DNA of 64,000 nucleotides, from assembly GCF_963082655.1 (NCBI RefSeq), contig NC_081553.1:209287435-209351434 (forward strand), written 5' to 3'. Positions 56,840-64,000 of the stretch are shown piece after piece. The translations under genes and the position numbers were made by a program. The notes beneath the pieces were generated by a model. It made no database searches, was not told the origin of the DNA, and saw nothing but the letters and a program-made list of their open reading frames with translations. Source of the stretch: Stomoxys calcitrans. Its lineage: Eukaryota > Arthropoda > Insecta > Diptera > Muscidae. How positions within the stretch are numbered: position 1 is the first letter of the stretch; each line of letters opens with the position of its first letter.

Positions 56840-59800
56840 ATGCTTACAAAATCCCTAATTGTTTTTCATACCACACCTCTTAGTTGGTTTATGTCTGGTT
56901 TTGTGCCCCCCACTAAGTGCCGGTGTCTGTCAACCGCGAAATCCGGGCCTTTACATAGGAAATGCTCCAACGTCTTATCATCTTCCTCGCATGCCCTACA
57001 CATGTTATAACTTACCGCACCGATTTTACATAAGTAAGCTCGTATTCCTGTGTGTACTGTAATGATACCCAAAGTTTTACTGACCTCCTGCTTGCTTCCT
57101 TTCAGTAATAGCCTAGTTTTCATGCAATTCGTATTTCCCCGGAGGATCTTCTTCGTCCTGCCGACCTTTTCGCTTTTCCACAGAATTACATGCGTTCGTA
57201 GCCCATGCTCTTAACTCGAATTTCGTCGACCCGAAAGAAAGGCTTCGGATCAATCAAGTTTGTTGACGGCAGTCCTCTGGCCTTCACTGATAAATCGTCT
57301 GCTTTTTTCTCCCCCTATTCCGCTATGGCCGAATACCCAAACCATGCGGATCATGCCATTCTAAGAGAAGGCGTTAATCTCCTTCTTTTACTGCAAGACT
57401 GTACGTGACCTTACCATCCCGGTTTTTATTGCCCTGATGACAAGTTTACTGTCCGTAAACATGTTCACACTCGACGTCCTCGCAATAGCCCCACAACACC
57501 TCACGCATTCCGTGATCGCCCGGATCTTCGCCTGCAGGACCGTATTTTGGTCAACAGATCTCAATCCTCGGGTTGTCAATATAGACTCCAAGCCCAACTC
57601 TGTCCCCTAGCCTTGATCCATCCGTGTAACATGACCTTCCAGACGACAATACTAGGGTTCCGTCAATCCAAGACTGTGCCGCAGCAGTGCCTCGCACTCG
57701 ACTTCAAGGTTCATCTCAGGTATCCAATCGGCAACCTCTTCCTTCCTTCCAATTTGCCTATCAACGCCTCGATTATATCGCAATGGTATGAGCTGCTCCC
57801 ATCCTTAATCCGTTCTCCCATTGCCTTAAGTCTCAAAGCCGCAATGGCGTCCTCACACTTAATACGTATAGCTATGGGTCGGATATGAATAGTCTCCAGT
57901 GCCCTAGAGGGCGTGGTCCTCATCGCTCCACCTATGCCAAGACAACATGTTCTCTGAACCTGTTGTATGGTCCTTATGTTGCACTTTTTCTCCATAGCAG
58001 TCCACCAAACTACTGATGCGTAAGTAAGTATTGGTCTAATCACGCTCCTGTAAAGCCAGTGGACTATCCTCGGATTCAGTCACCATTTCCAGCCTACGGC
58101 CCGTCTACATTGTGCCCAACATTTACGAGCCTTCTCAATAAGCTCCTAAATTGTGACTTCCATTTAAGATTCCTATCCAAAGTCACTTTTAAGTATTTGA
58201 GTTTGTCAAGATATTGAAATCATTTTATTAAGGAGACGCGGTGCGTCAAATTGGCCCACTATCGTTTTCCTTGGGAACTAGCGGATTTTGGTCTTTTCTG
58301 GGTTAACATTAAGACCTTTGGGTCTAGCCCAGTCATATGCCATATGCAAAACTCTTTCGGCCCTTCTGCATTGCTGGTTCAGATTTTACCCCTAAGAAGA
58401 ATTTTAACATCGTCTGCTTAGCAGTCGGGTTCAAATCCCTCCCCAGTCAGCATCCGTAATAGGTTATTTATAGTGGTCAAAGGAGTGGTGATAAAATGCC
58501 CCCCCCACCCTGTGGCGTGCCTTGTACCACGTCCATGTCATGGGATCCACAATTTATCCACCTGTTCCTAAGCATATGGTTTATCCTGTCTCTAAGGACC
58601 GGGTCCACCTGGTACTGGTCTATGGATTGGATCAGTGTGCCGGTCCGCACATTGTTAAGAGTCCCTTCGTTGTCAAATCATACCGCCAGGGTGTACGTTT
58701 TGGCATCGAAGGATTCTTTTATTTTAAGCACAATCTCGTGCAGGGCAGTCTCCACCGACCTTCCCTTGACATAGGCATGTTGTTTGTGTTTAAGCAGTTC
58801 GCTGGATGTTCTATTCTTTATCATGCTATCCAAAATGCGTTCCATGATTTTGAGTAGAAAGAACGCAAGGCTTATAGGGCTGTGGGCCTTTGGTTTCGCA
58901 GAACTTACCTTGCCGTGATTGGGTTTAAATACCACCCTTGCCTCCTGCCAAGCTTTCGGAGTATATGCAAGTCCTAGGCATGCTTTGAAAATACAGGTCA
59001 GATGGGGCGGCAGATGGGCCGTCTCCTTCTGTAGCAACGCCGGAAAGATTCCATCGGGTGCTCGTGACTTAAATGGTTTAAAACTCCTCAATGCTTCTTT
59101 AACCATAAATTATGTAATGATAGGCCTTCCAACAATCCCATTATTCCCAGATTCCAGTGTCTCTGTGAGTCCTATCGTAAAATGCAAATTTTGCCCATGA
59201 ACATTCCACTTAGGAAGAGGGGCAAACTTTTCACATATCAATGAGTGCAGTCCGATTTAAGATTTCAATGATAAGGGACCTCATTTTTATAGCCCAGTCC
59301 GAACGCCGTACCGCAGTGCGACACCTCTTTGGAGAGAAGTTTTACATGGCATAGTACCTCACAAATGTTACCCGCATTAGGAGAGGAAAACCCAACTTTT
59401 TCTGATGTTCTCGCCAAGATTCGAACCCAGGCGTTCAGCGTCATAGGCGGACATACTAACCTCTGAGCTACGGTGGCCTCCTGTCGTATCATTCGGCAAA
59501 ATCAAAGGCCTCACATGTCATCCGTTGTCTTTGCTCTCACTCCCATATCGTCTATTAACGTTTGGACATGGGTTTTTGAGAGAAACTTTTTATCATAGGG
59601 GCGTCAATAACGCAATCGATCTGGTCGTAGAGAAGCTTCCAGGAGACAAGTTTTACCGCTCTGGCAATCCTTATGTATTCCGTGAGTCGGGTGTTATACA
59701 CATCCCAATATACTACCGCTTTATTACGACATGCGGACTTCTTTCCCTATGTTGCGAATCTCCCCGGTCATCCAGGGTTTTTCTTGGGCTGATTTCCTTT

Positions 59801-59840
59801 CTCAAACTTAACTTAACACAGCTTAAATATAGTGGCTCGC
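56840..59840 (-). pseudogene. NL-A non-LTR retrotransposon, longest copy
   Basis: About 3 kb of ORF2 read on minus. Pre-RT linker AQEKPWMTGEIRN and NTRLTEYIRIARAVK (59650-59790); a nested SINE; RT start VKEALRSFKPFKSRAPDG, AYTPKAWQEARVVFKP and AYVKGRSVETAL (58680-59100). The active-site motif reads C-stop-ADD because the Tyr codon is TAA (about 58420). The thumb has VVWWTAMEKKCNIRTIQQVQ (57960-58010). RNase H has VNMFTDSKLVIRAI (57430-57470) and GHSGIGGEKKADD (about 57290-57340). The tail has CRACEEDDKTLEHFLC (about 56945-57000). Same family as 535-3292, where the active site is kept but the 3' end is lost. Non-functional. Confidence 0.86.
59180..59478 (-). mobile_element. Full-length SINE nested in NL-A
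   Basis: About 299 bp. Near-perfect 10-bp target duplication TCCTATCGTA (59170-59179) and TCCTGTCGTA (59479-59488). The head GAGGCCACCGTAGCTCAGAG and a B box with the expected spacing are present on the minus strand. It splits the pre-RT linker from the RT domain of NL-A. Confidence 0.92.
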
Positions 59841-60449
59841 TGCAAATACATGCCCCTTTACAAAATTATCCTATAAATATTTGTGTTAGATCAACAACTT
59901 CACATTCTTCTTCACTTCATGACGATGAAAAAGCTTATCTCTTACTTCTTTACAACATTCACAAGACAATGATGTTATAATCCCACCCCATTTTCAAAGT
60001 AATTTGCATATTAAACCACAGTCTAAATGTCTACTGTGAAGTAGGTATAAATTTCAGAAATTCCTGAATATAATTTACTGTCACTTGCCCGCAATAAGAC
60101 GTTACTGCTAGCGTGAAATTTTTCCTCAAAACGTGGATATTGAGTGCGAAAAGTTGAGTATGAGCTAGAAGTCAGACATAGAAACACTTCTCCATATGGC
60201 TTGCAATAACTTTCACAAACTGTTTGGTTAAGAGTCTTGAAGGAAAAACCACAAAGAATTTCCTTCGCTAACACATATGCCAGTGATAATAAAACATTTT
60301 CCAACGGACTTCTTTAAAAACTTTACGAAAATATGTGTGACAACACTGCCGTCAGAAATTTATGGTTGGGAAGTGTTCCAATATGAAGATAAGGATAATG
60401 TATACGAAATTGAGAACTTGACAGAGAAAGGTGTAAATCCTTCTGAACT
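59841..60449. other. Unassigned DNA, possibly decayed coding sequence
   Basis: The plus strand at 60115-60300 and the minus strand at 60023-60304 are both open enough to suggest old coding sequence (plus: RKVEYELEVRHRNTSPYGLQ, RVLKEKPQRISFANTYAS). I do not recognise a family. It may be a transposase remnant or chance. Confidence 0.35.
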
Positions 60450-61581
60450 AACAAAAGTAAAAAGCCGTTAAGTTCGGCCGGGCCGAACTTTGGATACCCA
60501 CCACCTCGGGTATATATGTAAACCATATTTCGCCATAATCCGGTAAAAAATGCATACCTTATACCCCCAAGGCAGATTCATCGAAATATGGTCAAACTTG
60601 GACCAAATTCGACACGGATATTGAGTGGTCCAATATGTACAAGACATTGTTCAATTTTGTAGACCAAAATATTGGTCTTTTTGGTGGCCATATCCAAATA
60701 TAGACCGATCTGAACCATATTCGACATGGATGTTGAAAAGCCTACCGTAAGTCACTATGTCACATTTCAGCGAAATTGGATTATAAATGTGCCTTTTATG
60801 CGTTCAAGACTTCAAATCGAGAGATCGGTCTATATGGCAGCTACATCCAAATCTAAACCGATCTTGGCCAAATAACAGAGGGCTGTCGAAGTACCTAACA
60901 CAACACACTGTCCTTAATTTCGACGAAATCGGAAATGCGCCTTTTATGGGCCCAAGATTTTAAATCGAGAGATCGGTCTATATGACAATTATATCAAAAT
61001 TCGAACCGATCTGAGCCAAATTGCAAAAATATATCGTGGGGCCTAACACAACTCGCTGACCCAAATTTCGGCGCAATCGGACAATAGACGCGCCTTTTAT
61101 GGGCCCAAGACCTTAAATCAGAGATCGGTCTATATGGCTTATCCTAGCTCACTGTCCTAAATTTCGGCGACATCGGACAATAAATGCGCCTTTTATGGGC
61201 CCAAAACCTTAAATCGAGAGATCGGTCTATATGGCAGCTATATCCAAATCAAGACCGATCTGGGCCAAATTGACGAAGGATGTCGAAGGGCCTAACACAA
61301 CTCACTGTCCCAAATTTTGGCGAAATCGGATAATAAATGCGCCTTTTATGGGCCTAAGACCCTAAATCGGCGAATCGGTCTGTATGGCGGCTATATCAAG
61401 ATATAGTCTGATATAGCCCATCTTCGAACTTAACCTGCTTATGAACAAAAAAAGAATCTGTGAAAAGTTTCAGCTTAATATCTCTATTTTTAAAGACTGT
61501 AGCGTGATTTCAACAGACAGACGGACGTACATGGCTAGATCGTCTTATATTTTTACGCTGATCAAGAATGTATATACTTTA
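60450..61581 (-). repeat. T2 array, reversed, outer hairpin missing
   Basis: ACAAAAGTAAAAAGCCG, palindrome TTCGGCCGGGCCGAA, CACCACCTCGGGTATATATG, about six monomers (GGGCCTAACACAACTCACTG), CAGACAGACGGACGTACATGG core, stopping at TATATACTTTACTA where R3 begins. Confidence 0.85.
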
Positions 61582-61668
61582 CTAGCCGAACGGGGCCCGC
61601 TTCGCTGCGCCTTCTTTAACTCTCTAATATCTGTTTAGAGTGGGAACACTTCCGCCTCCTCCGGGTGT
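61582..61668 (+). repeat. R3 5' end fragment
   Basis: ACTAGCCGAACGGGGCC, GCTTCGCTGCGCCTTC and TTTAACTCTCTAATATC match the R3 start at 8419. R3 similarity is lost within about 90 bases. Confidence 0.8.
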
Positions 61669-62550
61669 AATTTTCACAAAAAAACGATTTCTATCGATTT
61701 TTCACAAAAAAAATCGATTCCTATCGATTTTTAACAAAAGATCGATTTTTCACAAAAAAACGATTTCTATCGATTTTTCACAAAAAAATCGATTTCTATC
61801 GATTTTTCGTAAAATTGAAACTTCTATCGATTTTTCATATTAATAAGATTTGTCTCGGTATATGATGAAATTTTTTAAAATGTATTGCATTTATCGTTAT
61901 TTCGTTAAAAATCAAATTTTTATTGAATTTTTATAAAAATTTCTCATGGAAAATTTGTTAAATTTCTATTAACATTAATTATTTTATCAAATTGCCAAAA
62001 AAAAAGATTTTTATCGAATTTTCATTGAAACTCGATTTTTATTGAATAATATAGAAAATCCACCAACCTGGCAGCTGAATTGTTATCGATTTCCTTCATT
62101 TTTTATCGATTTTCCAAACATTTTTTTACTATCGATTTTCCATAAAATATCGTAAATTTCGATAAAGTGAAAAAATCGATTTTTCACTTAAAATCGATGT
62201 TCGTCGAATCTCTACTGAAACTTGATTTTTACTAACTTTTCACCAAAAATTGATTTGTTTCGGATTTTTATAAAAATTAGATAACTGAATGTTTAAAAAA
62301 AATCGATTTCCATCGAGTTCCGATCCGATATGTTATTGAGTTTTCATAAAACTACATTAATTACATACAGGTTAGGTAAGGTTGAAAAGAGGCTGCAGAT
62401 ATTATTCCGCCCCATGCCACATTTTGAGTTTATTCAGTGGAAGTTTTATTGATTTTTATATACAAATTAATTTTTATCGCATTTCCTTAAAAATCGGTTT
62501 GTATCGAATTTTCATTGCAACTCGATTTTTATCGAATTTACATTGAATCT
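61669..62550. repeat. ATCGAT-rich repeat
   Basis: Tandem units of about 30-35 bp built on TCTATCGATTTTTCACAAAA (clear at 61675-61850), decaying into scattered ATCGATTT and TATCGAATTTT motifs to 62550. The unit centre AAATCGATTT is palindromic. A retrotransposon tail fragment (62369-62420) interrupts it. The plus frame of 67 codons here is a by-product of the repeat. Confidence 0.85.
62369..62420 (-). mobile_element. Retrotransposon 3'-end fragment with TTAGG-like tail
   Basis: CAGGTTAGGTAAGGTTGAAAAG then ATTATTCCGCCCCATGCCAC, the same join as 54895-54990. Confidence 0.6.
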
Positions 62551-62559
62551 CTTGGCTCT

Positions 62560-62695
62560 TGGCTCCAATTAAAGTTCCGGGGGCCATGAGTTTGGTTTCC
62601 ACCAGAACCATTGGTCTATCCTTAGTATGATATCACTAAGAACAAAAAATTGTCTAAGGGAGTCCGTTACGAACTGCCACTTTTAACTAACCTAA
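62560..62695 (+). mobile_element. Non-LTR 3' UTR fragment
   Basis: AGTCCGTTACGAACTGCCAC then TTTTAACTAACCTAATA. This resembles, on plus, the complement of the NL-D 3' end at 40066-40110 (GGTTTAAGTGGCAGTCTGC), including the CTAACCTAA tail. Confidence 0.55.
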
Positions 62696-64000
62696 TATAG
62701 ACAGACAGACCAGGAGACGCCACAGTGACGGTGCATTATGGGATTCAAATTAAAGGTAGACTACAAATCCGGTCTCCAAACTTGGGATGAAGTGTCTGGG
62801 GGCGACCCCCACCGCCAACATTGTGTGTTTTGTTTTAGTACTGTATGGTGCAAATCACGATTAATCGGTTCTTATTATCTGTTACCGCAGTGCAACTTTG
62901 CACTGACTTTCTATCCATAACGTCTGAATTGCACTGGATAGGACTAAACTAAACACAGAAAATATAATTCTTATCGATAATTACTTAGCAGTAGAGTACA
63001 AATCTGGTTGAGGCATATATTTTTAATACTTTACAACCTTGTTCTAATTTTAGGATTCCTTCTCCATACATCACCAAAATAAAAGCCGCCAGCAAGATAT
63101 TTTCACAGGTAAGCCACATAAATTTTACACATTGCTCTTTTCTTGCATTTTTCGGATGGTTTACTACAACAGTCACATTAGGAGGAAAAACCTTCATCTT
63201 AATCGCCCCAATGTAAAGGTGGAAACTCACATGTTTAGGCGAGTATGAATCATTGTGTGCACATAATTTTCAAATATGTGACGTGGAATTCCCAAAGAGG
63301 CGAACAAAAAATAAAAATATAAATCTCACAAAAAAAGAATTAGACAAATACAGGGTGGGAGCAAACATGAAATATTAGGGAAGCTAAATATTACTAGAAA
63401 AAAAGTGTTAAACAGTAATAAAAAAGTTTGTGTTCCACAGTGGTATTAAAGAAATTTTAGGAAATGAAAGTTGTATCAAAAAAAATCTTTAATATACCAA
63501 AGGTTATCTGATACCAGATTTGCAATGACTTATCTTAACCATTAAGCTATCATCATTTTATCCCATTCCTTTACCCAATAAACCCTATCAAGTCTAGTCG
63601 GCTTCTATGCAGACTCCCATTATAGGACGGAAATGTTACAATTTCAAAAATTACAAAACAATTCATCCATATCCTTCCGCAATTTGGGTACTTTTAATAT
63701 TTACCACAAATAGCAGCCATAAACTTAAAACACAAATATTTGAACCCGCACTTGCTTTCACCCAATGGCAAAAAAACCAACCGGCAAACATTCAAAATAA
63801 ACTTCCGAAATTATGTTAAACAGCAGACACAAGACAGACACAACGAAAGGTCTGATCTGGTAACGCACGTTCTATGTTCCTCAAAATCAGATAGCAAGGA
63901 AACCCTCTCAAACAAACAAAAAATGAATGGCATGCAAATATGCCAATGTAAAACATAGCCAGAATGGAGGAAGGACATCTCACCAAAGTTTTGGCAACCA
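62696..64000. other. Unique AT-rich non-coding DNA
   Basis: No gene or recognisable repeat. Short frames at 62738-62920, 62985-63230 and 63607-63958 have no domain. Confidence 0.5.

Noticed and set aside
59525..59980. 151-codon plus-strand frame
   Set aside because: Antisense to the NL-A pre-RT linker, which has recognisable retrotransposon phrases on minus.
61640..61843. 67-codon plus-strand frame
   Set aside because: Peptide repeats FLSIF because the DNA is a tandem ATCGAT repeat.

Overview
The window looks like repeat-rich intergenic or intronic DNA of a calyptrate fly, most likely a muscid (stable fly, house fly or horn fly type). The case rests on AT-rich unique DNA, very many arrays with (TA)n and (GTCY)n tracts, tRNA-derived SINEs, short mariner-type MITEs, and at least five families of decayed non-LTR retrotransposons. 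The species call is an inference from general resemblance and could not be searched. I find no intact host protein-coding gene, no tRNA or rRNA gene, and nothing bacterial or CRISPR-like. Every recognisable coding stretch is a broken retrotransposon piece.

Names used below. T1 and T2 are two related families of dispersed tandem arrays with monomers near 153 bp. A complete array has a TATACCC/GGGTATA hairpin, a (TA)n stretch, a conserved core ending in CTAGCCATGTCCGTCC, a (GTCY)n stretch, then monomers, and ends in the palindrome TTCGGCCGGGCCGAA. R3 is a long dispersed repeat beginning ACTAGC and ending in ACAAACAAACAAAC. NL-A to NL-E are non-LTR retrotransposon families.

Layout. 0.5-3.3 kb: NL-A on the plus strand, with a MITE and a SINE nested in it. 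4.1-5.8 kb: T1 array. 5.8-6.7 kb: NL-B reverse transcriptase on plus with a MITE, followed by a SINE. 8.4-10.5 kb: R3. 10.5-12.8 kb: NL-B on minus, internally duplicated. 14.1-16.1 kb: T1 pieces and a T2 array carrying a palindromic MITE. 16.1-17.5 kb: NL-E on minus with an inverted duplication. 17.4-18.5 kb: T1. 18.9-21.3 kb: NL-C endonuclease plus reverse transcriptase on minus. 21.4-24.7 kb: T1 pieces around unique DNA. 24.7-25.8 kb: NL-D RNase H on plus. 26.1-29.5 kb: T1 arrays and a SINE with clean target-site duplications. 30.5-34.9 kb: a MITE, two hairpins, T1 arrays and NL-C fragments. 35.8-38.2 kb: T2. 38.2-39.3 kb: R3. 39.3-41.3 kb: T1 plus NL-D on minus. 41.3-43.6 kb: two T1 elements joined head to head. 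45-46.3 kb: a retrotransposon ORF1. 46.4-50.9 kb: T1 arrays. 51.3-52.7 kb: an NL-D relic and a tandem repeat. 52.7-56.8 kb: an inverted pair of T1 elements. 56.8-59.8 kb: NL-A on minus with a SINE. 60.4-61.6 kb: T2. 61.7-62.6 kb: an ATCGAT-rich repeat. Unique non-coding DNA fills the gaps.

Nothing here works as an operon or pathway. The interest lies in repeat architecture. T1 monomers carry, about once per 153 bp, a 14-bp motif close to the published CTCF core. One MITE has become a near-complete palindrome. Retrotransposon fragments have been captured inside T1 arrays and duplicated internally, and one retrotransposon family ends in a TTAGG-like tail.
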